A program made the translations under genes and the position numbers. DNA of 64,000 nucleotides from positions 111,527,501-111,591,500 of the forward strand of contig CM059585.1 of NCBI GenBank assembly GCA_030407085.1, in the 5' to 3' direction. Below are positions 22,823 through 35,608 of the stretch, piece after piece. This DNA is from Trichopria drosophilae (Eukaryota > Arthropoda > Insecta > Hymenoptera > Diapriidae). Below the pieces are notes generated by a model. It was not told the DNA's origin and did no database searches. It saw only the letters and a list, made by a program, of their open reading frames with translations. The number at the start of each line of letters is the position of its first letter. The stretch's first letter is position 1.

Positions 22823-25800
22823 ATCAAATCTCTCAATTACGGTCCTCATTTTTTTATTTAAATCGAAAAAAGATTATAAAAATCGTATAAAATTTACATT
22901 CTTTCCAAGAATATGAAATTTTCAAGATTAAAATAAATATACATTTGAATTAACGAAACATATTATGAAATCCATGATTATAAGGAGGAAACTTTTAATA
23001 AATACAAACAAATATTTTCTGGAATCAAATAAATATTTACTTTCATATTATTGTTCATTTTCAAATACTAAATAAATTATGGTTTTTATATAATCGCAAA
23101 TAAAATATATATTTGAAATAAGAAAATGTTTTTTTATTATGTTTAAGAATTTTTATTTCATTTTAGTAATTTTTACTTACTCTCTAAATCTGAAATAGCT
23201 AAAAATTCTAAAATGGATATTTTATTTTTTTAATAGTAATAAATGAGTTTTTCATTATTTATTCGTAAAAACAATTACTTATTGATTAACCACATTTCGT
23301 TTTAGTATTATGTTATTATTTGAATTTACAACTTTTTTCTAGCACAGAGGAGGAAAATATTTATGTAATGGATAAAATATTTAATTGAGTTAAGAAAATT
23401 ATTTTTTTTACTATTTAATACTTTTAATACCTACTCTGTAAATCTAAATCAGCTAAAAAATCTTGATCAAAAACAATAAGTGGGTTAGTGTTAATTAGTA
23501 ATTTTTTAAACTATAAAATATTAAAGAACTACTAATCTATACATAAAATTCTACTAATTTATATTTAAAACATTATTTAAATGTTGTATTATTTGGAAAT
23601 CATTGTTATGTAATTTAAAACATCTTATTAGGAGATATTTTAAAAAATGAATGTACAATAAGCCAAAATAATATTTATGTTTTTAAAAAATTACAAAAAT
23701 ACATAATAACACTCGGGAAAAAGCGTAAAATCAGAATCACATTTTAGAATCTTTATTGCACTCGGGTTTAAAAAAATTATATGTTTATCTTGAAACACAG
23801 TGTACGTATAATTACGCGTAAAACTTATCTTCTGTATCTAGAAAAACGTAATAATATAAAAAGTTCCTGTAGCGTCTTCCAAATTAAATCGGAATATACC
23901 CCACTCGTGTCCGGAAATATGTTTAAAAATGAATTTTAAATAATATTTGAATCGATGAAAATAATTCGTAGAGTGACTATGCAGGTTTCTTCAGATGCAA
24001 ACAATTATATAAAATCTTTTGTCAATCAAAAATGTTTGAAAAAACATTCGAACATCTAGTAATATATTATTGTCGAAGGCGTAATTAAACATTTACATAA
24101 TGGAAAAATCTGTCATTCACATCTGTAATTTAATTAAACATAAACATTTTCATAATGGGAAAATCTGTCATAAGTTCTGGTGGAAATTTCCATATTTTGG
24201 AAATTTCACATTAATGACTAAGTTACCATCTCACATACTAAATTTCCAAGTCAATTTTTCATCTTCTATTTGATTATAAACTTAATCTACATGTGCATTC
24301 TTTACTTTAGCTTAGTGTTGATATGTTTCAAACCACCCAACCAAAATCGGAGTAAACCAGTGTCGCTTAAGAAAAGAATTTTCATTTTAGGTTTGGTTCG
24401 TGACTCTTGGTCTAAAAACCGTCAACTCTGTTCGTCTTTCTAATAATTGTTGAAACCCATACTATGATTTCTATCTTTGACATTTGTAAAATTAAATTAT
24501 TATACTTAATTCGTGCTCTTTCTGCATTTAGTTATAATTTATTTTAATGTTATTGCGCAATATTAAATATGCTGTTCAACATGTATATTAATTATAAACA
24601 GCCAATGTAACCATGAAGCCGGAGCGACAATTATTTTAAGTGATGAGTCCACAGATTCCATCAGGACCTTTGTAGCTTCCAAATACAATATAACTCTTTA
24701 CATTATAATATGCAATTAATCTGAGATGAAAGGATATATAAAGGATCACATTTTTGTATGGTGATATAAAACATATACATATACGTATTCGAATCTGATA
24801 ATGCATTAACACCATTTACGTTACGGATGTGCGGCAGCGTTACAACCCTGATCTGACACGGATCTGAAATTCAACCGAGATAAGGGTCCCGGATCGGTAT
24901 CGAATTCGATCCGGAGGAAAATGTTTACTCGGGCTGCGCGCACACCAAATTTCTCAACATAAAAAATGATGAAAAATGTAAAAAACGGTTGGTTTTTATT
25001 TGTTTAAAAATATATAAAAACTATATTGTAACTAATTATTATTCGTAAAAAGGTCGAAAATAATTTAAATAATTGTAAGAAGTGTGAAAGAAATATTGTA
25101 TAACATTAAACTTTATTTCAAATAGAATGTTTACCGTAATAATAAAGGCTCTTACGTAATTTCTTAAAAGTGTTTATCCGGCTCAAAAAGTCAAATATCC
25201 TTATAAACGGATAATCGGTCTTATCTTTTACTTGGCACCTTGTTGTAATCGATAGATTTTTTAAATGGTTCGTGTGGAAAAGACAATGGGGGTACGAAAT
25301 TGCAGTGAAAGGTCATAAAAATGTCATTAACTCTGCAGACGAGTTCTTTATTCTTATCTTACCGATCTTTATACCCAAGGTGCGAATATACTCGTGTATA
25401 CTATCCAGCTCGTGCACCATTAGCAAAAGGTTATTTATTAGGGTATGCTGGAAGGAGCAGGCCAGACATAAGTGAAAATGCCGAATGGTGGTATTTGTAT
25501 GTTTGTACAATTGTTTAGACTGCCGAAAATGGATTTTCCCATTTTAAGATTTAATGCGTCTAGAGCTATTTGCGTTTTTAGTGAATGCGAAAGATGCATA
25601 TTTCATAAAAAAGTACAATTTGCATTTTCATCAAATTATATAGCATACTCCACAATGAAAATGTTAAAATATATACTTAGAATTAACTTACAAATCGCGT
25701 ATAGAACGGTCATTTTTATATATAGCATACAACAACAAAATTTTAAATTCAATCGTAACGCATAACCATCAAAACTATGTGCAAATAACTAAATAAATAC

Positions 25801-28524
25801 CATTTTGGTAGTGATTGGACCTTGAGTAATGTCAGCAAGAACACATGAAGGTTCCTTTCAATTTCTTAAAACACCTGGTGTATTTTTGCACGCTTTCTTA
25901 ACTTAAATTTCAATTGTTTTAATCGGAAAAGGTATTTTTTATTTTTGGAATTTCAATATAGTCGACATTTATATTTCTCAAAAACATACCACATGGATAG
26001 CTCGCTGTATCTAAAATATATTTTAGATCCCTGTATTGATGTATATTACTCAAGTTCAAAGAAGTTTAGAGGATTTTAAAGATCACATTGACCCAAAGGT
26101 TTATTCCAGACATTTTTATCCAAAATTATGTACTTGAGTAAATTAAAACTAGGATATGTAATTAATTAAATATTCTTTTAATGAACGTGTTTATTTAATT
26201 TAATATTCCGCATTTTATTTACGTTTTAAACAAAATTTGCTATTGATTCATTGCAGTATATACTTTTCTACTCTGTTACTGGAATGAACATAATTTAAGT
26301 TGCAAAGCTATATACTAATTTAAATAAATAATAAAAATAATAAATAAGAAACAAAAATAATTTGACCCTTTATATGTTAGTTTAGATAAAAATTAAGCTC
26401 ATCTTGCAATGTCGTCAAATGGATAGCAAATGCCTGAGCGTTATTACAAAGTCCTTTTTCGACAATGCTCAATTTTTACATAAGCATCGCATACGATATC
26501 AAATTCTTTAATTTGTCTAGCTCACCCTTTGTTTCTATATGATTATCCGTAACTATGAATTAGGCGCGAAAAACCACCTAAATCGGATTTTTTTTTTAAA
26601 TTGAAAGGCTTGCCATTCAAACTCTATACATCCGATAGAATTTTTGCATTAAAGTTTTTTCCTCAGAATGGTATTTCTGTATATAAACTGCTGTAAAAAA
26701 ATCTTTATAAAGAAGTTCGATAAATATGTTTGTAATTAAGGCACTCGATTACAGAGGCCAACAAACTGTACACCCAGAAAGCCGAGAGTATTTTTCCGAA
26801 ATGTTTCTTTGGGCTGAATCCAAATCTGGCTGTAGAATTGTTCTATCACGTCAAGATTTTGAGATAATCGTATCGCTATGACTAAAATAGTATTGTATTG
26901 TGCACTTTCATGCAGTTTTTGCCAAATTGCGAACAAAAATTTTGTTCAGCAACAAAAACTTAATATGTGTACCAATTACGGCAGTGTTTCTTTAATAAAA
27001 TGTAATATGATATATAACCATTTATTGTTAAGATATATTCATCATAAAACTACAAAACAGATTCTATTAAAGAAAATTATAACGACCAACTTTCCTTATT
27101 CGTCGTTTGATACGTTGCCAAACGCGGTTGTCACTTCTGTCATTCTTACATTTCGTTGCTAAAATAAATTGACGAAAATCATTGCTAATCGACACCGACG
27201 ATAAATAGATTTGAAATATCGACCAAAATGATAACATTCCAAATGTTAAATAAAAATAATTGAAAATTGACAAAACTAAACTTTCCCGATAATCTTACAT
27301 AAAATTAATAAATGAGACTAAAATAACAGAACATGTCATTAAAAAACTTTACGGAAATCGATATTTTCCATAAAGAATAAAAAAGTAAAGTACTAGTAAA
27401 TAAATAAAAAAAAAGATAATATATAAAAGTTTATTTTTGGTTGACTTCCTCAAAATATTTACGAAATGCTTCTCAATTAGATCTAACGTCACGTCGGTTA
27501 TTATTTTATGTACCATTCTTTCTGCATAGCATTTCATGAAAGTGCCAGTCATAAATGCATGCAGTAAAACGCACAATGTAATGCAATATGACTATCGTTA
27601 TTTGTTAATTATGCAAACTATGAAATTTACGATTAATATCGGATCGTAATTCATTAACTCCAACAAGGTTGGAATAATTAAATGGATTAAGTAATTATGT
27701 ATAATGTTATATTCTTAATTATTTAGTATACATCATGCGTTTAAACGTATCTATTAAGATTAAGATTTTTAATTTATTTAATTTCTTACTTTTAGTAAAG
27801 CGATACGCAATATCGAGATTTAAGTGCCACCTATTGACACTATATAGCTTTCCAATCCAATAATTAATTACCACCTCACTTACTTTATATACAGGCCGAT
27901 AGACGATTTCTATACTGAAAGAATTAGCACTTTTTCAGTTAATTATTTATTTTATAGGGTCATCTCTTATATTATCTTTAAAATATCTTATAAAGCTTTT
28001 AAATATGACTTTTTGGGAAATAGTAGGTTTTTTGTATACAATAATATATCTTTGCATTGGCAACGAATATAAATCAAATTAATTAATATTTTGTAATATG
28101 TTTTATGTTAAGATAAAATAATAAATCTTAACATGAAAGAGTTAATAATAAGAGGAAAAGGTAATAAAAGAAGAATCTTGAACCACTGCGCCTTCATTTA
28201 ATATATAGTATACTTTTCAGCTGTGCGTAATACGCTTACATCACCTGTAAACGATATGTATATTCCCGTAATATAAACCATTCAAGTTAACTTATATCAT
28301 TACCAGGCCTCATTAGACTTTGTTCTACGATGGCGTTTGTAATACCCATCGTAATATTTCACATGATGATAACGATTTCAAACAAATCAATCAAATAATA
28401 TAACTATTACAATATATTACATGCTAACACTAAATACCCATATTGTGTTAATGATTTACATTTTGATGAACAATTAGGTATTATGTAATAATGTACACAA
28501 CAACATAGTAGTTTTCGTATTAAG
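22823..28524. other. Gene-free stretch
   Basis: Long AT-rich region without a supported gene. A short direct duplication of about 45 bp occurs at 24083-24175 (AATGG-AAAATCTGTCAT twice). A GC-richer patch at 24830-24930 has GGATCTG/CGGATCGG words but no known motif. Open frames near 25270-25765 overlap on both strands and look like chance. Confidence 0.4.
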
Positions 28525-28551
28525 GGGGCGTAAAATCGAATTTTACGCCCG
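28525..28551. repeat. Short GC-rich perfect hairpin
   Basis: GGGCGTAAAAT and ATTTTACGCCC are separated by three bases, giving an 11-bp perfect stem in an otherwise AT-rich neighbourhood. Its role is unknown. It could be the end of an inverted-repeat element. Confidence 0.5.
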
Positions 28552-30960
28552 GCGGGCCAAAAAAGTATTTTAAAATAAGAGCAGAATATTTTGCATTTAC
28601 ATCAAAATGTATTTGTTGAATCTATAACATTTTGTTGTTTCATCAACGACCTATATAGGATTCAGTAAAAGATATTAAAAATGTTATTTTTACTAAAAAA
28701 AATTGAAATATTTTCGAAAAATTGTAGCAAAAATAAAAGCAGAGAAGCCAGAATTACTATACATTTTTTTAAAATTATGGCTTTAACGAAATTGAAAATA
28801 AAAACACTTAAATACTTGAGACTTTATTGCTTTCAAGAATATGCTACTGAACCGCATCTATTGAGTGGTCCTAGAAATTTCATATATAAAAAGTTCACTG
28901 TTATTTTATTCCTGATTTATCAACGACTTTCAATAATAATAAAAAAATGTACGGAAACCTCCATTATAACTTATTAAACAATTCTCTACATTAGTGTATC
29001 ATATAATAACCTTCATTAAAATCTTCATTTTTCAACAAACTTCTTCTCAAAATGTATGGCACTTGTGTGGCATTCGTATGGCGCATGCTAGCAATTTAAC
29101 ATAACCTCATTCTACATCGTCGGTAAAACAGAGACAATGATATGATTTAAGATTCCTTTGTATAACAGTCGCCAGGGACGCGCCAAGCAAGCGCCATACG
29201 TGCACAGGAGTTTATTTTACCAGGGAAGTGGCATTATATTCGAAAGCAGTTAAGACCCTGCACAGATATAGATTCAGTCTTATTTTAAAACATAATAAAC
29301 GTTACGTTTGCTAAAACAGATCACCAGTTTTAAAATGAATTTCTGTACTCGTTTAATTCTTGCCCGACATTTTGTATTTACTGAATAAAATTAGCATGTT
29401 AAACCTATAAAATACAGAAATATGTTTGAATATTACAATATTTCAAAAATGAATAATAATTTTTACTATTCAGAATAGGAATTTTCCTTATTACAAGAAA
29501 ATTCCAGACACATATTGATATAAAGTCTGTATAAAATAGATATATTGATATAAAGAATAATATATTTAAATTTTTTATCATTGTAAAGTGATATTGTTTT
29601 GTATGTTTCACATTTTATATAACAATTTCTGATCATGATATATTTTTATTCTTCTTGCAGTTTATATATAATTCTTTATATACAAATATTAACTATATTT
29701 ATAGATAAAGCAAAAAAATATTTGAACAAGTATCATCGATATATATTTTACCGTCACCTATCCGCAAATGATATTCTACATTCACCAGTAGAGTTCGTCA
29801 TTTAATCTCCTTTTAAGTGAATAAAAACGGATTTCCGTAACGAGAGGTACATTAGACCCGCAAGCATCGCGTACGCCCCTAACGGCGACAAGCATAATTA
29901 TAATGGAATCCTTTGATATAATGTGCACCACAAGCGCATTGTAAATTTTATCAACTTGTATAATTTACTATTAGGGTTTAGGAAATTCTATTACAAAAGT
30001 TCATCAAAATATATTTACATCGAGAAATTCTAAGAATAGTATCTTTTTCAATGCTTTCTTGATAATTTTCTAGCCAGTTTCTCGCAGTATATTTAGTGCA
30101 TATACTAATTTACGCCATTATACTTCTAATAATTTTCAACGACACTTGGGTGGTTGCATTTATAACCGCAGTGTAGGTCGTATCTAACTGGACGTTAATC
30201 TCAATAATTGAGCGAAAAATGCGAGGTAAAAAATGCCTGACCCCTATAAATCTAGTTTCACGATGTGCATCGCCTCTCGGCGTCTTTCGACACTGCATAT
30301 TTTTACAAAACAACGCATTGCGGGGTGACCCTCGACAAAGGAGCGAGATTTCGTTAGAACGTATGTACACGTTCTTCCGAATCCTTTATTTTCTTATTTT
30401 GCTTCGGTGTAAGGAGCGAAGTGCCAACGAACCTCCACATTCTCGTGGTTGGCGTTATTTCGAATGAAGCATTCGACAAAGCCGAAGATACCGACGGGGG
30501 AGTAAAGAACGGGAAGAAAAGCGGAAGAATCTTCGGCAGTCTACATACTGCAGATATTACAGGAGTCTACTATAAAGGATACAGGATGGCTTAATGCAGA
30601 ACTCGGCTTATATGAATATGGTAAAATATATAGGATTATTCAGCAGAATCTACAGAACTTATTAAAGAGAAAATTAGCGAATTCTTTAAACATTTCCGTT
30701 CAGTATTATAATTTTAGGTTACGTGCATTGCATATGTATTGCTAGGAATTATTAAAGTAATTTTACAGTATATAGAAACAATGTAAACTGAAATACCAGT
30801 GATAATCGTGGAAAATGTATACTTTTGACTGTAAAATTAGATGAAGAATATATGTTACATAAGGGTTATAAAATTCCGAATTAACAAATACATTAAATAG
30901 ATTTTTTTCAAAATAATGCCTTTTCAGTAACAGTTTCTTAAATTTCATACAAGTTAATTA
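28552..30960. other. Gene-free stretch
   Basis: AT-rich DNA apart from a GC-richer island at 30200-30560 with frames open on both strands (for example 30219-30467 plus and 30110-30370 minus). Neither shows a domain or splice context, so I treat the island as noncoding. Confidence 0.35.
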
Positions 30961-30968
30961 AATTTCAT

Positions 30969-31493
30969 GGCTCTACGTCTTCATTTCACATGACAACTAA
31001 TCATACGACTAAATAGAACACGACAATTGATCACGCGACAAAATATCACATGGACAAATAACCATAAACAATAATATCAATATGTTTATTTGTGTAGTAA
31101 AAGCATATGCGTGCCCTAAAAATACCCTAACCTAACCTAAGTGTGGCTGCATAGAGAAATTTTGTTCGCGGAAAATAAATCTGTAAACATATGTGGAAAT
31201 CGTAAACAAAATATTATAGATTTTCAAAATATCATTTTAACACGATGAAACAATATTTTCAATATGCTCTTTTAGACATCATAATACATAAACATATGAT
31301 ATTTTGCAATACTGTCAATGAAAATATAAATTAAGGTCATTTAAATATGAGCAAGTAATAAAAATATTATTTTTTTAATCAAGAAAATATTTAAATGTGT
31401 GATATTTTATCGATGTGATAATTTGACGTGTGATCAAATGTCCGTGATATTTTCTCGTGTGATCATTTGTCCGTGAAATAAAGACGTGCTACC
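30969..31493. mobile_element. Foldback element with 8-bp target duplication and internal subrepeats
   Basis: AATTTCAT flanks both sides (30961-30968 and 31494-31501). The element begins GGCTCTACGTCTTCATTTCA and ends with the inverse TGAAATAAAGACGTGCTACC. Each arm (about 110 bp) contains short direct subrepeats built from ATCACACGACAAAAT- and ATCACGGACAAATG-like units. The loop is noncoding and contains a telomere-like CCTAA run. Subrepeat-built arms recall Drosophila FB elements, but relationship is not implied. Confidence 0.7.
31126..31140. repeat. Interstitial telomere-like CCTAA repeats
   Basis: Three perfect CCTAA units, the complement of the insect telomere unit TTAGG, lie in the loop of the surrounding foldback element. 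Confidence 0.6.
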
Positions 31494-32255
31494 AATTTCA
31501 TATACCCAAATATAGGTTATAATCTATATAAATGAAAAGTTACAAACTTTTAATATGAATGTGAACTGGCATTCCAAGTCTGTAATTAACAGTTTCATTA
31601 CTGCCATTTAAAAAATTATTTTTTTTATCGAGTAAGGCAATTTCTTCTGAACTTCAGTGGCAGTCTCAATTAAATTATATTTAGCCTTTGCAATGATGAA
31701 AGTTCTATTAATTGACTTCTATTACACTTAAAATAATCCATCAATAAGGAATCTTTGGACAAGAAAATTCTTCATCGAAGCAGAAATGTAATAAAATGTT
31801 CTTCACTTAAAACATTGATATCTATAATTCACTGTCGATGGCTGAAATGTATTAGCTCTTTCCATGATGAAAGTTTTATTATTGCCAATTAAAAAAATGT
31901 GTTTAGGCCTAAAATAATTATAATTCATCGATAAGGAATTTAGATAAGAATGTTTATTATGTAAGCCCCTGAGAAATGTTGGTTGAGTTATTCGAAAAGT
32001 CTTGTCGGTACCCAATTTGGACCTCTTTTTAATTCAGCATCATTTCGGGTTAGAATATAAGCGGTTTAATCTAATTAATTTTTTTGAAAGTCATGAGAAT
32101 CTGGCATAACTCGAAATCTGGTTATAAGACCAGTTTCATTGAAAATTGGAGGAGATATTACGATGACAAATTGAGTCACTTTTCTCTAATTTGAGTGTAG
32201 GCTTTGATCTTTTTCAACACATATTACATTCATTTTCATTCTTTACATTTATTTT
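31494..32255. repeat. Dispersed-repeat fragments
   Basis: The words GATGAAAGTTTTATTA recur here (about 31690 and 31865) and again near 34160 and 41125. At 32079-32200 there is the inner part of the MITE family whose fuller copies are at 45898-46553 and 51330-51730 (TCATGAGAATCTGGCATAAC, then TGAAAATTGGAGGAGATA). No coding function. Confidence 0.5.
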
Positions 32256-33212
32256 TTATATCCTCAACTGTGGCTGATCCTTACATATACGGCAAGCTTT
32301 TTCAGTTGCAAAATTGCAGACAAACCTACAGATTTCATTGAGCCCCAAGTTATCTCCAAGAATTAAATGTAATTGAAAGAAAACAGTGTACTGCTGATTA
32401 TTAACGTTGATTGTTACACCATTGTCATGTAGGTAGTTTAACATCGTTATTAATTTATTAAATATATTTTTATTTCCGAAAATTTGTCTATCCTTTGAAT
32501 AAAATAAAGCAACTAAAATAATAGTATTTAATTGCGATACAAAGGCAGGTGGCAAGCAAGGTATACTTGCATATATCGCTCCCAATTTATTGATGCCTGC
32601 GTGCGAGCCTAATGCATTTCCTACTTCAAACTCGTCCTCATAAATAAATAATGGCAAACAAATTTTATCACCGAATTTTTTACTTTTTTCTTTCCAAAAA
32701 GGAGTTTGTATTATATTACTAATAATGCCATCTTCCTTTCGTAATGTTTCCATATAATCTTTTATCGCAGCAAACATTCCAAGTTCTAATAATGACCGTA
32801 AACTCCATTTCAAACGAACGTAATGAGCGCACACATCAACTTTCTTTGCAACAATTTTCCCAGACACATGTTGTTTCTCAAAATGGTGTCCCATTTTATG
32901 TTCTTCCGGCATCATCAGCAAGTCTTTATCTGAATATAGAACAAATATTTTGTGTCCGGAATTGAATTTACGCAAAATTATATTTGTTGATTCATTAATT
33001 TCTTTGAAAATTCCATCAATTTTGTTATCTTGTCTGTTTTTAAAATGATATTTGACTTTTTGCATCATACATGGCATTAATGTTGCATTTATGAATTGCA
33101 CAAATGTATCCAAGACAAATTGAATTGCGTTTCGAGGAATTGTGTTCTCGCTATGTAAACGTAAGGTCAAAAATAACAAGTCTTTCTGCAAATCAACTAT
33201 TGAGCTAGACAT
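32256..33212 (-). CDS. N-terminal half of an animal DNA transposase (ALGSHAG family)
   Basis: This 318-residue open frame starts at ATG 33212. After a helical N-terminal region (about 1-130) it contains the motifs VCAHYVRLKWSLRSLLELG, then CLPLFIYEDEFEVGNALGSH and KLGAIYASIPCLPPAF. It ends with LGDNLGLNEICRFV and CRICKDQ. That order matches a widespread family of large animal transposon proteins whose core reads LYxDxFE..N.LGSH....L...Y. The frame is undamaged, but the protein stops directly after CRICK, where relatives run on for several hundred residues, so it is a 5' half. The copy at 59436-61225 is homologous throughout. The companion ORF lies 40 bp upstream and a SAM-like exon 7 kb upstream on the same strand. 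The catalytic C-terminal half is missing here. Confidence 0.6.
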   Translation of the reverse strand: MSSSIVDLQKDLLFLTLRLHSENTIPRNAIQFVLDTFVQFINATLMPCMMQKVKYHFKNRQDNKIDGIFKEINESTNIILRKFNSGHKIFVLYSDKDLLMMPEEHKMGHHFEKQHVSGKIVAKKVDVCAHYVRLKWSLRSLLELGMFAAIKDYMETLRKEDGIISNIIQTPFWKEKSKKFGDKICLPLFIYEDEFEVGNALGSHAGINKLGAIYASIPCLPPAFVSQLNTIILVALFYSKDRQIFGNKNIFNKLITMLNYLHDNGVTINVNNQQYTVFFQLHLILGDNLGLNEICRFVCNFATEKACRICKDQPQLRI

Positions 33213-33251
33213 TTTTTATTATTATTATTAACTCAGTCTTATCGATTATTA

Positions 33252-33610
33252 CTATAATTTGACCGTATTCAAATCGTGAATAAACTTATTGATTATTGTA
33301 TAGTTTTTAGCTTTGACCAAATCATTTTTATATACATAAATTTGCAAAAATGTCCAAATATGTCGACATTCGGCAGAAAAATCAATATTCAAAGAAAATA
33401 AACTTTTATAGCATTTATCAATAGTATCAATAATTTTGTCTGATTCGACTTTAAAATTGATCTTGTTTATTACAACAAAGATTTGAGCATCTTCTTCGTG
33501 TAAATTTCCTACAAGAGCGATATAAGGACCGATGACATTTCCAGATTCAGGTGATGTGCATGACTCTTCGCGATGCTCTTTAAAGTTTTCCAAGTCTTCC
33601 AGTGTTTGTG
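33252..33610 (-). CDS. Companion ORF of the ALGSHAG-type transposon
   Basis: An open frame of about 115 residues on the minus strand that ends 40 bp before the transposase start. It shows the pattern SGNVIGPYIALVGN, QIFVVINKINFKVES, then a helical DKCYKSLFSLNIDFS and CRHIWTFLQIYVYKN. I recognise this layout (a short strand pair, then a helix with a LNxxYP-like motif, then IWxFxQ) from proteins encoded next to, or in the same transcript as, this transposase type in many animals. The function is not known to me. The upstream side has an in-frame stop at about 33612 and a possible acceptor (GGAAG), so it may be an internal exon. No disabling mutation is seen within it. Confidence 0.5.
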
Positions 33611-33612
33611 GA

Positions 33613-34189
33613 AATTAAAAACAAATGTTTATTTGTGCTGAAATAATAATGTGTAAATTTTAAACAAAATATGACATTCGCGGTCTACACGTTAGTATGT
33701 ATTATTTATTATGTTATTTATATCTAGATGAAAATTTATAGCTTGCGATTTAGCTCAGCAAAAAAATTCAAACTTTTATTAAAGAATTGTAATGAATTTG
33801 GAGTACATTTTTTTCGATGTTTTTGGTTTATATCAGTTCGGCTTAATTTGGTTCTGAAAATATTGGTCAATTAAAAAGTTGTCATTATTATATCAAGAAT
33901 ATTACAAATGATAATAGTGATCATTTTATCATTCATTATTATTATTATAAGGGTTATATTTGAAAAAACTATACTTTCAGTTAAGGGGATTTCAGTTGGA
34001 TCAGTTGATAAGGCAGTAATTTACGCTTAAAATCTTAAATTAAAAATGATTGAATCGATTTCTCGACATTCGGGTTCTGTATCGAAAATTGTAACGAATA
34101 TATATGATCTCTTAACAAGTATGAAATAAGTTGGTTAAGAATTCATTGAGAATTGTCCCGAATAAAAAAAGCTACGATGAAAGTTTTAT
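33613..34189. other. Gene-free stretch
   Basis: AT-rich DNA upstream of the companion ORF. No reading frame or repeat structure is supported. Confidence 0.35.
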
Positions 34190-34345
34190 CATCAAAACAA
34201 GATTTTAGACTTAAAACCTTCTGTTGATGGGAGTTTTACCATCGAAAGAAGATTTTAGATCTAACACCTTGTTTCGATGTTAAAACTCCTACCAAAAGGA
34301 TTTGGATCTAAAATGTTGTTTCTATGATAAAACTGTCTTCGTAGC
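34190..34345. repeat. About 50-bp tandem repeat, roughly three units
   Basis: Units begin GATGAAAGTTTTATCATC, GATGGGAGTTTTACCATC and GATGTTAAAACTCCTACC, each followed by an A/T-rich tract with AAGATTTTAGA-like and ACCTT words. Degeneracy is high. The 149-codon minus-strand frame at 34261-34710 is partly a by-product of this repeat. Confidence 0.6.
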
Positions 34346-34732
34346 TGTATTGTCAATGATTGAGAGTCTGTGAGAGAGTAAGATCGTTTGAAAAGATTAC
34401 CTCGACAATCAAAATAAATGACTTGGAAACGTCGTCTAAATTGCACCCAAATATGGAGCCGTCGGCTTATCTTTTTCTGATAATAACCACTAAGATTCGA
34501 GGAAGACACAGACACGCAACGAGACCAGCTTGACCTGTTAAAATGATGGAATGACATTAAATTGAAATTATAATTTTGAAACAAATATAAACATATGAAG
34601 AAATTGAATATATCGGCGTCAATTAAAGGCTCATAGGAAGGATTTAGTTTTTTTCTTTGCTTTGCAATCGCAATTATACGTCGTGATATGCTATTCCAAT
34701 TGTCTAGCAAGGTTCACTCTAAAAACAGTCCT

Positions 34733-34935
34733 CTTGCCGCATGTAGAATCCATTTGCCGCAAATGGATAATCCGCTTGATATATGAGCAATCGGATATTT
34801 TTTCGCCGCAAGAGGAAAATCTATTTGAAGGGAATCCACTTGCCGCAAAACGATTATATATTTGCAGCAAGAATCACATCCACTACAGGATAATCAGTTT
34901 CCCGCAAAAAGATTGTCACTTTGCCGTAAATGGAA
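34733..34935. repeat. Degenerate minisatellite with TTGCCGCAA core
   Basis: Seven or so units of about 30 bp each contain TTGCCGCAA or a one-base variant (TTGCCGCAT, TTCGCCGCAA, TTTGCAGCAA, TTCCCGCAA, TTGCCGTAA), followed by a purine-rich stretch with GGATAATC-like words. The core is itself nearly palindromic. The array ends about 60 bp before a telomere-like run. Confidence 0.6.
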
Positions 34936-34997
34936 ATACGAAAACTATGCGCAGCCATTGGTCTATACACAGTCGGCGCAGCACTATAGACTTTAAA

Positions 34998-35015
34998 CCT
35001 AACCTAACCTAACCT
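34998..35015. repeat. Interstitial telomere-like CCTAA run
   Basis: CCTAACCTAACCTAACCT, three and a half units of the complement of TTAGG. It is too short to be a telomere remnant with certainty. A second run lies at 31126. Confidence 0.65.
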
Positions 35016-35447
35016 GACAGTACATATTTATCTCCAGTATGAAGAAGGAGATGAACAGATGTTAACCCTTTAAGGACGGGACGGACACTTTTTGAACGCC
35101 ATCTTCAGCGCGATATTGGATAATGTTATGGGAAAGGAAAAAAATCTGCATCCAATGTTTCTTACGTAAAAAAGGCTACTCTTTTAGATTCTGCAAAAAG
35201 AATTGGTCCAAAACTCTTTCCGAAAAAGATACAGCTGTTTTTATCCAAAAAACCGCAAAATTTTTAAATATTTGTTTCATAAATCGTCAATTTACAACCG
35301 GAAACTGCAACGCAGAGAACTCGGAAATGCAAAATATCGCGTCCAAAATGTTTCAGCTTCAAAATGGTACCTGCGATTTTTCAAAATTTCAAAATGGCCG
35401 TCTAAGAATCCAAAAAATCTGAAAAAACTTGAGAGTATTTTTTGACC

Positions 35448-35608
35448 AATTCGAAGACATTTTTGTTCTAAGGAAATTTTTTCTAAAGTCTACAGTTTTC
35501 AAGAAAAAAAATTACTAGTCTTGAAATCTAGAAAAGTTTAATAATTTTTTTTCTTGAAAACTGCAGACTTTAGAAAAAACTTCCTTAGAACAAAAATGTC
35601 TTGGAATT
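35448..35608. repeat. 161-bp hairpin
   Basis: The arm AATTCGAAGACATTTTTGTT is mirrored by ACAAAAATGTCTTGGAATT. The arms are about 65 bp and include TCTAAAGTCTACAGTTTTC with its inverse. The loop is short and AT-rich, so this is MITE-like. The overlapping open frames at 35123-35445 are not convincing genes. Confidence 0.7.

Noticed and set aside
30110..30467. Overlapping frames on both strands in a GC-richer island
   Set aside because: No domain, no splice context, and both strands are open because of composition.
34261..34710. 149-codon minus-strand open frame
   Set aside because: It overlaps a tandem repeat, has low-complexity composition and shows no domain or splice context.
35062..35110. 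TTAACCCTTTAAGGACGG as a piggyBac element end
   Set aside because: The start fits, but no matching inverse end was found within the next kilobases.
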